NCBI RefSeq assembly: GCF_026151205.1 | Contig: NC_087079.1 | Coordinates: forward strand, 1,886,028 to 1,950,027 | Length of the DNA stretch: 64,000 nucleotides | Source: Bolinopsis microptera | Taxonomy: Eukaryota; Ctenophora; Tentaculata; Lobata; Bolinopsidae | Direction: 5' to 3' | Shown: piece by piece, positions 34,569 through 46,600 of the stretch | Layout: every line of letters starts with the position of its first letter | Position numbering within the stretch: the first letter of the stretch is position 1 | Notes under the pieces: generated by a model | Database searches by the model: none | What the model was told of the DNA's origin: nothing | Seen by the model: only the letters and a program-made list of their open reading frames with translations | Program-made: the position numbers and the translations under genes

Positions 34569-37500
34569 ATGAACATTGAACATTACAAAAGTGCTTCCTC
34601 GTCCCTGATATGAAGAAAAATGAAGTTAGCTATGGAGGAGACAATGGAAATAAACAATAAACATTCTGATATAGTTCACGATGGGATGTTTTATTTGTGA
34701 TACATGGTAGTAGGGGTTATCAAACTCAACTGACATTTTATTTTCGCCATTTCATCTCTAAGTCTTACGTTTCTAAACTTGCAGTTTTATTACTTGAATT
34801 GTAGTTGTTGGTTTATGGTTTAGATTACTTTTAAAATGACCATTGATTGTTATTAAATAATTTTGACTCTTACTCGCTTTTGCCAACATATCAACATATC
34901 AAATTAACAGCTAATACCAAAACTGACGGAACTAACACCTACACAACACACTATACAAGTATCAAATGACAGCTAAAAGCTACCAATAACCAGCTTCACA
35001 GTGAAACTTTAACTCGCAAATGGAATGCCACCCCGGATCCTATAGTTCCCCCTAATCCTGCCCTCTTAATCTAGGTCACTATTTCTCTCTCTAGCCCACT
35101 ATTGTATTACAGGGGGAATTAGATCTGACCTGGTCTCACTAGCACAGCCGGGTGTTTGTTTCCAGGCCGGCAACCTAGATACACTGTTAACTGGATGCTG
35201 TTAGATCATCTCTATCAGCGGCACTTGGCGGCACTTGTCAGCCTGATGGAGGTCATTTGTGTTGTGTCGTTAGTTCTTGTTTCTGTTACCTTCCTCGTTG
35301 CACTTCATTGGATTCTGGAATTGATGGTATCCAGATTAGATTAAGAGCAATTCGAGTTTGTACACCACACACGCACATTTTGTTTTTGCGAAGATCTGTT
35401 TGTTAGTTGGTTTAAATACATTTTTATTTAATTCTTTTAAAATTTAACCTAGTACTGCAATAATTGATCATAAAGTAGAGTCGTTCGAAAATATTTCCCC
35501 CAGCTGTAAAATATGATGGGCATTGGGCATCCAAACACGATAAACAAATAGTGAACTATGTCCGCAATTTCTTGGACCCACTTAATTAACTCGGTTGCTA
35601 GGGGACTGATTTTGGTTTCTATGGTGACCATGGCAACGTACAAAATTCAGAAGTCGCCATTCAACCTTAAAACTAACCAGAAAGTAACCTTTTACAGAAT
35701 AAAGTCTAGACAAATGGATTCAAAAAGTGCATCCTTACAATAATTTTGAAACACCCTGTACATCTGAATCCAAAGATTTATGAAAAAAACTTTATGAAAA
35801 ATGATTTGAGAACACACAAATCGATGGCAAAGAACTGCTCATATTTAAAAAAAATTGGTCATAAACTTCCGGTTATAATGAACAAAGCAAGAAATCAAAT
35901 CAATTTTGATTTCAGCAGAATGATATCACACTAAGTATCCTATTAAAATCTACATAACAAAAACTATTTGAGATATCTTATAAATATACAAATCAGTTTT
36001 CTTTGAATAAACTGTCAAATTTGCTTACATTGACTTTCAGGCTTCAACACCATCTGTCAGTGTCCCTTCTGTTCGTCTGATTTCCAACATTTATCGATAT
36101 CATATTAAATTGATGTTATCACCTATCGGTAGCACACCTTGCATCTTCGTCAGTCTAATATTCACTCACTGTGCGGAGAGATAAACGCCAGCCGCTCTCT
36201 CCGCCCAGTGTTCGATCGATGTAGTAAGACTTAAGAGTTATGAGGTAAAGCGTGACTCACGACCCAACTTTATAACTCATCACGCGTTCATGTCACGTGA
36301 CGCGCACTTTGATATCTAAACAATCACGTGACGTCACGTTGCGAGCGCGCTGCTGAGTGTAAGACGAGATTATGAGAACGTATAACGTGGTCCTACAATT
36401 ACACTGATGTGAGCTCCAAGGGGTTTGTTCATTTGACATTTCTTACACTCTACAGTTCGTTTTAGATTGTAGTTGTTGTGACTGTTAAACTGTTATAGTG
36501 ACCCCTGATTGTTATTTGCTTAAATCGGTTTCTTCTACTGCTTCTAGTGCTTTAAGTTAACAATCGTTGAATGATGTTTTTGGCCCCTTATGTTGTACGA
36601 TAAGTACGATTTATATTTTACACCCTAGTTTCTTATCAGAGATAAAGTGACAATACCACCCACTCCAGCTATAACGTGAACTCTACAGTGAGATTGTGGG
36701 AGTGAACACCTTGTCAAGCACTACAGTGACCAGTATACCAATCACACGTGCACTATAACCAATCACAGGCCACTATATAATACAATCTATAAAGCACATT
36801 CTATAGCACTTGTAACTCACAACAATCTCCAACACATCACGTCACGCTATGGCCACCTTTAAATTGATCATGTGTACTTGTTAAGCTTGCAATACAGGAC
36901 AATCCACCGCACGATAAATATTTTGTGTACTGGCTATTAAACAATACTACTATTAATACACGGAGAGAGACTAGAATGCTTTTCAAATGTTAAGTTGTTG
37001 TTGAGAGTGGTTTTGTTTTAGGTTGCAGGTTTTATGCTGTTTGCTGTTGTGGATTTAGTTTGTTTTTTGTTTTTGCTTAACTTTGAAACTCGGTCGATAG
37101 TTAAAATGTATGTTTTTAACTCTGCTCCAGAATGGCATCTCGTCCACGATCATAACAATGATCCGTTTTAAGGTTTCCGATTTTTGCAAAGGAGAAAGCC
37201 ACCTTCTCTAGTAGCGTCCTAAATGTGGTTTTATCATTTAACAGATCAAAGTGATATCTTTCCTGAGTTTTAAGTTCGAGACTTGATGAACAATTATATC
37301 TTCTCCAACACTCGAGTTTTACAGATCAATGAATCATGATCACTTGATCAGGTCACATCTCGACCCAATTTAAGTCAATACAATGCTTTGAATCAGCTAA
37401 TTTTTGTAACCTGTATGTCCGTTGAATATAGTACGCACGATTTCAGCTTAACGTCGATGTAACGTCAATATTGGAATGATGAATGACAAGCCCATGGTAT

Positions 37501-37619
37501 GAACTGGCATCCTCTACAAATAACCTGCTCGAGATAGTGTGTTACTTAGTAAACCAAACTGCTCGAGATAAGTCAGATAGTGTGTGACTAGGTGTAGTTC
37601 AGAGTGACTCCGTGTCAAG
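34569..37619. other. Intergenic; one weak small ORF and CACGTG motifs
   Basis: This follows the secreted-protein 3' end. A 49-codon frame at 35195-35344, just after a good acceptor (TTTGTTTCCAG), encodes one strongly hydrophobic segment (VCVVSLVLVSVTFLVAL-like) and could be a small membrane peptide, at low confidence. Two TCACGTGACG boxes occur at about 36294 and 36326, and CACGTG recurs twice at about 37691-37716 inside the next gene's first intron. Nothing else was recognised. Confidence 0.35.
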
Positions 37620-40600
37620 ATGATGTTCCAATTGCCCCCTCTAAAAGTCAACCTCCCCAAACCTAAACACAGAAAACAAGGTAAAAACACCACGTGACTC
37701 CGGGTAATAAACACGTGATGCTTGAGTGTTTTCTTGTTATTGAAACGTGAATCTGGTTAAATAACCTTCACTTTAACAATGCCTTCTTGTAGACGAATCA
37801 GTTCACCACGTCTTTCAACCCACTCAGTTATAAATCTTCTTCAATATAACAGCCACTGTCTGTGTTGGAAGTGTGACACGATAATGGTAGAAATAAGAAG
37901 GTAATGGTCAATAGAGGAAATGAAATATTCATGAATAATACCAGCTATATTGTCCCCTGCAGAGGTAGTAACAGAGAAGGTAATGGTCAATAGAGGAAAT
38001 GAAATATTCATGAATAATACCAGCTATATTGTCCCCCTGCAGAGGTAGTAACAGAGGACGGAAGAAGAGTGAAATGTTTGAGAAGAGACACCTACCTCGA
38101 CATGAGTCAGATGGCTCTCACCTTGTTCCCTAAGATGGTCCTCAGATGTGACGATCTAGAGACCCTCATATTCAACAGGAACTTCCTCAGGTCAGAAACA
38201 CTTCTGTGCTGGAGTATCTGGACTAAAATTACATAATCTGCGAGACTTGAATTTAATAAAATGACATAACCTCCGATACTTTAAATTAGGACGCTAACTG
38301 TTATAAATTGACAGCTCTCTGCTTTACATATTTAGGTGATATCAAGAATTGCTTGTAAGTGGTAGTTTTACTAATGTCATGTTTAAACAGGGAGATACCG
38401 AGGAAGATATCCCGTTTAGATTGCCTCGAGCTGCTGGATCTGTCGTACAACAGGTTCAGCGAGTTTCCTGAAGAGATCCTCACAGTGACCTCTCTGAAGG
38501 AGCTTGACCTTAGTCACAACAACATCTCATCTATACCTATTGATATCAGATATCTCAAATTTCTCAAGGTAGAAACATTTCAAGCCAGTGATTTATAAGA
38601 AGAAAAAAAAAGAACGTTTTAGTCATTACTTAATAATATTTCTTTTTAAAAAATGATTGACCATGCAGCACACCACAGTTTATTTTGATAATTAATTTTA
38701 CTATTTCATTAAACTCCCTGCAGGTTCTAAACTTAAGTAACAACAGAATTAAGAGACTACCCAACAATCTAAAGAACCTTCTCAGTCTAGTTTGTCTGAA
38801 CGTTTCTTGCAACAAGTTAGTCTACACAAACTAGAATACCGACCTGAATCTTTAAGTTGTCTTTTCGTCATTATGTCAATTCTTTACCTCAGTTAGTCCT
38901 TCCCCAAACCCTAACTCGGACCACAGGCCACATCTAGACCCCTCATTCCTTTTTCCCGTGATTACACTTTCTTAACATAGATTCTAATCAGGTTGGACGA
39001 GTACCCCTTGGCTCTATGTTCGAGTTTCGTACATCTACAAATATTAAAGTGCAGCCACAACTTTATAGTGGAGCTGCCGTATGAAGTGAGTGTCAGTTCT
39101 ACATAAATTGTACATTGTACATTGTACATTGTACATTGTACATTGTACATTGTACATTGTACATTTTACATTTTACATTTTGTACATTTGTACATTGTAC
39201 ATTGCACATTGTACATTGTTAATTGCACATTGTACATTGTACATTGTACATTGTACATTGTACATTGTACATTGCACATTGCACATTGTACATTGTACAT
39301 TGCACATTGTTTGTAGAGATAAGTTGTAGACTCATATAAGTGCAACTGTAGGTTTGGGTTATGAGAATGTCAACTGTAGGACTAAGATAAGCAAGATAAG
39401 GTCAAGTGTTAGATTGAGTCGGGTTCCAGCTCCACATCTTTATAATGTTTTTATCTTCATTTTATCTACATTCAAACAGATAATAAATATAAAGCGTAGG
39501 ATCAGTAATTCTTATTCCTGTTCATCGTTCTTATATTGCAACTGTTTGTCATGTTTATTGTTTATCATATTTTTATTCCATGGAAAAAAGTTAAAAATTA
39601 GCAAATTGTTAATAACCTGCTAATCTCTCAGATAATAATGTTACCTGAGCTGTGTTTGAAGCCGGACGCTGTGGACTTCAGTCACAACCCTCTAACCTTC
39701 CCCCCAATTGAAGTGTGCAACAGGGGATTTGAAGCTATGAGGAACTGGATAGAACCAAAGTGGCGGAATCTCAAGGAGTTTAAAAGGAGGAAGATTGTTG
39801 CTAATACTCTCAAATTTACTAAGACAAATATGACCAGGGTGAGATATTACCACAGTTAATGAACTTTACTACGGGCGGGTGGAACAAATTCTACTTAACA
39901 CGTGACAGCGACGGATTTTGTAAACTGATTAAACTTGAATTTTAACACACTCATCATAGTAAATATTATTTGTTATAAGTTTGAGTATCATGAAATATTC
40001 ACAGACAAGTATGTGGGACAAAGCACCCTCGGTGAATAGCAGCAAGGCAAGCTCTACTAACTTGCAGAAGATTCAAGATACTTCCGGATCAAAGAAATCC
40101 CAGAAGAGATCGAACGAAACTAAAGCTGACAAAACAGCCCAGAAAACTCCAAAAACGTCAGAATTAGCAAAGTCAAAAGGAGGCAAGGTGGTGAAGACGA
40201 CGAAGAAGAAGAAGACTTCATCTGTGGCACAGCTTCTCAAGAATGATAATCTGGAGATACTAAGTGGCGAACTAGATGACAGCAGTCGAGCTACTCTGGT
40301 CGAGGTATGGGCTCACTATCAGCACTTTCTATACTAGTCTAATCTGAACTAGATGATAGCAGTCGAGCTACTCTGGTCGAGGTATGGGCTCACTATCAGC
40401 ACTTTCTATACTAGTCTAATCTGCTAGATAGCAGTCGAGCTACTCTGGTCGAGGTATGGGCTCACTATCAGCACTTTCTATACTAGTCTAATGTCCTTTA
40501 GGAACTAGATGATAGCAGTCGAGCTACTCTGGTCGAGGTATGGGCTTCTTTACTACCAGCACTTTCTATACTAGTCTAATGTCCTTTAGGAACTAGATGA

Positions 40601-43600
40601 TAGTAGTCGAGCTACTCTGGTCGAGGTATGGGCTCACTATCAGCACTTTCTATACTAGTCTAATGTCCTTTAGGAACTAGATGATAGCAGTCGAGCTACT
40701 CTGGTCGAGGTATGGGCTCACTATCAGCACTTTCTATACTAGTCTAATGTCCTTTAGGAACTAGATGATAGCAGTCGAGCTACTCTGGTCGAGGTATGGG
40801 CTCACTATCAGCACTTTCTATACTAGTCTAATGTCCTTTAGGAACTAGATGACAGCAGTCGAGCTACTCTGGTCGAGGTATGGGCTCACTATCAGCACTT
40901 TCTATACTAGTCTAATGTCCTTTAGCAGTCGAGCTACTCTGGTCGAGGTATGGGCTCACTATCAGCACTTTCTATACTAGTCTAATCTGCTAATAGCAGT
41001 CGAGCTACTCTGGTCGAGGTATGGGCTCACTATCAGCACTTTCTATACTAGTCTAATGTCCTTTAGGAACTAGATGATAGCAGTCGGGCTACTCTGGTCG
41101 AGGTATGGGCTCACTATCAGCACTTTCTATACTAGTCTAATCTGCTAGATGATAGCAGTCGAGCTACTCTGGTCGAGGTATGGGCTTACTATCAGCACTT
41201 TCTATACTAGTCTAATCTGCTAGATGATAGCAGTCGGGCTACTCTGGTCGAGGTATGGGCTCACTATCAGCACTTTCTATACTAGTCTAATCTGCTAATG
41301 ATAGCAGTCGAGCTACTCTGGTCGAGGTATGGGCTCACTATCAGCACTTTCTATACTAGTCTAATGTCCTTTAGGAACACTATCAGTCGGGCTACTCTGG
41401 TCGAGGTATGGGCTCACTATCAGCACTTTCTATACTAGTCTAATCTGCTAATGATAGCAGTCGGGCTACTCTGGTCGAGGTATGGGCTCACTATCAGCAC
41501 TTTCTATACTAGTCTAATCTGCTAATGATAGCAGTCGGGCTACTCTGGTCGAGGTATGGGCTCACTATCAGCACTTTCTATACTAGTCTAATCTGCTAAT
41601 GATAGCAGTCGGGCTACTCTGGTCGAGGTATGGGCTCACTATCAGCACTTTCTATACTAGTCTAATCTGCTAATGATAGCAGTCGAGCTACTCTGGTCGA
41701 GGTATGGGCTCACTATCAGCACTTTCTATACTAGTCTAATCTGCTAATGATAGCAGTCGGGCTACTCTGGTCGAGGTATGGGCTCACTATCAGCACTTTC
41801 TATACTAGTCTAATCTGCTAATGATAGCAGTCGGGCTACTCTGGTCGAGGTATGGGCTCACTATCAGCACTTTCTATACTAGTCTAATCTGCTAATGATA
41901 GCAGTCGAGCTACTCTGGTCGAGGTATGGGCTCACTATCAGCACTTTCTATACTAGTCTAATCTGCTAATGATAGCAGTCGGGCTACTCCGGTCGAGGTA
42001 TGGGCTCACTATCAGCACTTTCTATACTAGTCTAATCTGCTAATGATAGCAGTCGGGCTACTCTGGTCGAGGTATGGGCTCACTATCAGCACTTTCTATA
42101 CTAGTCTAATCTGCTAATGATAGCAGTCGGGCTACTCTGGTCGAGGTATGGGCTCACTATCAGCACTTTCTATACTAGTCTAACTAGATGATAGCAGTCG
42201 GGCTACTCTGGTCGAGGTATGGGCTCACTATCAGCACTTTCTATACTAGTCTAATCTGCTAATGATAGCAGTCGAGCTACTCTGGTCGAGGTATGGGCTC
42301 ACTATCAGCACTTTCTATACTAGTCTAATGTCCTTTAGGAACACTATCCTATATGGTTGATATCTATTATTATTACATAGGCTAATCAAGCCTTATCAAG
42401 CCTAATCTAAGATTCTAGGTATGTATAACGATGAGTTCTTGTCAGGTTTATGGCGACGGTTCGAGTCCGGCCCTTCATCAGCTGTCCCCCCTCCCGGACT
42501 CCTGGACTCCAGCTGTAACCAAGACTCCCGGACTCGATACTCCGGAAGGAGAAGCCTGGTCTGGGGAGGACAGGGGGTATCTATCTGATGGGGACGTTCA
42601 GGAGTCGGTAAGTAAGGTGCTGAACCAAGTGGGAGGTGGATTATAATGTGTTATTCACATGAACTGCACTGAACAACTTGTATCTTATCTCAAAAACTCT
42701 CGATCATGAGAGGAAATGTCTTCAAGCTTCCAATATAACCTCACACCTGGCAAGGTTGTTAAATACGTCAAATTTTCGTGAAATAATACGTATTCGGTTC
42801 TAATAAAGAATACGTCGTAATACGCCGTAATACGGTAATTTCTATGGATTGTTAAATACGTCCACGAATACGCCATAATACGCCGTAATACGCTGATTTG
42901 TCAAAATTAAACATTACAGCTGCGCGCCACCCTCATCATTGATCATGCATTAAAGGAGTGCAGTTATACATGATAACTTAAATTTGTAATCAAATTTCAT
43001 GGATAATCCGATAAGCTAACATTTTTTGCGAAATTATCAATTACATATTAATACATATTTAATGATTTTGATGTTCAGAATTTAAAGACCGTCCGCGATC
43101 AATTTCAACTTCAAGCCACACCTTTTCGTAATACGTCAATTTTCGAGGATTAATACATATTCGTATTCCAATACGTATTCCCTCCTAATACGTATTTAAC
43201 AACCTTGCACACCTGTATCTACATCTGAGTACATCATAGCTATTAAAAAGTTAAAATACTCTTACAGGAACTACTAGATCTGATCAACCAGTCGTTCGAG
43301 CCCCCTGACCTGAGCCTGCCAGACTCAATGCTCAACATGAGTTGTAGTGGGGGAGGAGGTGGAATGTTAGAACACTGGCTTGGTAAGTTTATTAAGTATT
43401 TATTATCTGATATTTTAATTTCTTCTAATTTCTATTCACTGCATCATTTTTGAAAGCAAATCCCTTCTCAAAAAGGGATATAATGACAATTTGCTCGATA
43501 GGAAAGAATAATTTATGTAAAAGGTTACAATATTTAATAGCCAGATCCATTTATCACTCCTTATAGTTATATGTATGGTATGTTTGTAGTTAGATACGAA

Positions 43601-46600
43601 TGTTTTAAGTTGGATCCAACGTTTAAAAGTTCATTAATCAAGGTTCCACTTTGTTATTGTACTTTTATCGTTAGATTTAGCTTGATGTTATCGTTGCTAA
43701 CCCTTATAGAAGAGCTGATCTGTGTTTATTATTTTAGTATAAATTTTCAATTTGGAATCACCAAGTAATACTCAAAGATTAGGTTCCATGTTTTAAACAA
43801 TAAAAATAACGGTATTACGTATTATATAATATATTTAATATTATGCCCTTAAACACACAATTACAATCCCTTCAATAACAGTATGATTGTATCATGAATT
43901 GTGTTGTGCCGTTGAATTACGCTATCATGAATTGTGTTGTCCCGTTGAATTACGCTATCATGAATTGTGTTGTGCCGTGTAATCACGCTGTCATGAATTG
44001 TGTTGTCCCGTTGAATTACGCTATCATGAATTGTGTCGTGCCGTGTAATCACGCTGTCATGAATTGTGTTGTCCCGTTGAATTACGCTATCATGAATTGT
44101 GTCGTGCCGTGTAATCACGCTGTCATGAATTGTGTTGTCCCGTTGAATTACGCTATCATGAATTGTGTCGTGCCGTGTCATCACGCTGTCATGAATTGTG
44201 TTGTCCCGTTGAATTACGCTGTCATGAATTGTGTCGTGCCGTGTAATCACGCTGTCATGAATTGTGTTGTCCCGTTGAATTACGCTATCATGAATTGTGT
44301 CGTGCCGTGTAATCACGCTGTCATGAATTGTGTTGTCCCGTTGAATTACGCTATCATGAATTGTGTCGTGCCGTGTAATCACGCTGTCATGAATTGTGTT
44401 GTGCCGTTGAATTACGCTATCATGAATTGTGTCGTGCCGTGTAATCACGCTGTCATGAATTGTGTTGTCCCGTTGAATTACGCTATCATGAAATGTGTCG
44501 TGCCGTATAATCACGCTGTCATGAATTGTGTTGTCCCGTTGAATTACGCTATCATGAATTGTGTCGTGCCGTGTAATCACGCTGTCATGAATTGTGTTGT
44601 CCCGTTGAATTACGCTATCATGAATTGTGTTGTGCCGTTGAATTACGCTGTCATGAATTGTGTTGTCCCGTTGAATTACGCTATCATGAATTGTGTTGTG
44701 CCGTTGAATTACGCTATCATGAATTGTGTCGTGCCGTGTAATCACGCTGTCATGAATTGTGTTGTCCGTTGAATTACGCTATCATGAATTGTGTTGTGAC
44801 GTTGAATTACGCTATCATGAATTGTGTTGTACCGTTTAATCACGATGTCATGAATTGTGTCATGAGGATATCACATAAGAGTATCTCAAGTACTAATAAT
44901 AAGATGAGGACATAAATGATTTTAATTAATACCCCTCGATGTATTATTAAAAAGACAATAAATACTAAAGTTATGCCCTATTCTGACAGCTGATAAAATG
45001 CAAACCCCATTAATTGTCCCTACACGTACCTTCTACCGTTGTGATAGTTATGCTTTGATCATCTTCTCAAGAACAGCTGTGCTAGACTCTAATTCAGGGA
45101 TAGACTTATTGCATCTCTTAGTGTCCAGTATAAGCCGCTGGAGGAGAAGGTCCTTATCGTACAGTTCCTTCCTGGTGGCTTCCCTCACGTTGATACAGTT
45201 AGCGTTCAGTTTCAGGAGTTGCTCTCTGGCAGTCTGGACTTTCTTTTCCCAGGTCGTTACCTGGAACTTCAGTTTGGCGAGGATGTTGTCTACTTTGTTC
45301 ATCTCGGTTTCATAGATCTTCTTGACTTCCTCCCTCTCGTTTTTGTTGTGCTCGACTTCGTTCTTCAGCTCCTCGATCTGAAGTCTGTGCACCTCAACTG
45401 GGTCACACTTCTTCTCAATGTTCACCTTCTTGGTGCACAACTTAGACTCCTGGAACTGCAGCTTCTGCTTGTGACGTCTCTGGGTATCGTAGTCTTCTTC
45501 CTGTGTCTTCTTCTTCTGCACGTGTTCTTCTTTCAGACTGGAAACTTTAGATTCCAGACCCTTGTTCTTCTCCACCAAAGCTGCTGTCTCCTCCTTCAAG
45601 GAATCTACATCCAACTGTAGCTTCTCGATCTCAGCCTCAGCTGCACGCTTGTCCTCGATCGTCTTGGTTCGGGTGTCCTCGGTTTCACGGTCGATGGCCC
45701 TCTTCTGGAGTCTGAGCTCCTCGTGGGTTGCTTTCAGTTGGTCGAGTTCAGAAGACATGATGGTGTTTTGAAAGTGGTACCTATAAAGTTGGAGATTTAG
45801 TTGTGGTTCAACGGTAAAAGTTTATAACTATAGTATCTGAGAATTAACGGACAATTTAAACGTGGATTTGCAAATCTATTATCAAAAGTACAGAAAGAAG
45901 AAAGGAAACGAATCATATTAATCAATATCTACGAATACTGCTGAAAAGATTGAAAAATGATATGCTGCCTCTATCTTACAAGAGTATTTATACTCACAAT
46001 TATTAATTGGTTAATAACAATCCCCCGATACAGCCTTCTTCTGTGTCACCCGCAATTTATTTTAAATAATTAATAAATAACAAATTTAATTGCCATTCAA
46101 TTTTATAATTATAGTCCTGAATAGTATGAATGGGTCGTTCCTTCAACTTGTCTTGTCTGAAATGATGACCAATCTATTTAATCAACATCCTAATTAATTG
46201 CTATTCAGAAATAGCGATAATTACCTTTTATCACTACCAACACGGAAATAAACCTCATTATCATTATGGAGTGCGCTATTTTAGGAGTTCAAGCAGACCC
46301 ATTAGGACAGTGGACAGTTATGGGATACAATGCATGATCGGATACAGGGGATGAGAGGGAGAAGGACGTATTAGTCGAATAAAGGACAATATAGTACAGG
46401 GTTGAAGAGTCTGCGGCTGGGGAGGGGGGGGGGGGGTTAGGGTTAGGTGAAGTCACTAAAAATTACAACACCTCCTACAGTTTACCTTGAAAAGGAGGAG
46501 ACCAATTTTAGGGGCCACATTCATTTAACAATCTAACTTCTGTATAGTGTATGACCAGAGATACTCACACAATCAATTGTTCTCACTTTGTTGCACGTGC

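Noticed and set aside
39090..39329. 79-codon frame of IVHCTLY repeats
   Set aside because: Heptamer microsatellite in an intron of the LRR gene.
42446..42480. GGTTCGAGTCC, resembling a tRNA T-loop
   Set aside because: It is part of a coding exon of the LRR gene, and no acceptor stem or D-arm can be built around it.
43861..44772. Opposing ~290-codon frames on both strands
   Set aside because: They arise from the 33-bp satellite, whose length is a multiple of three. They lie inside an intron, with no start context or domain.
46435..46450. TTAGGG units as an interstitial telomere
   Set aside because: Only two units beside a G-run; too short to mean anything.
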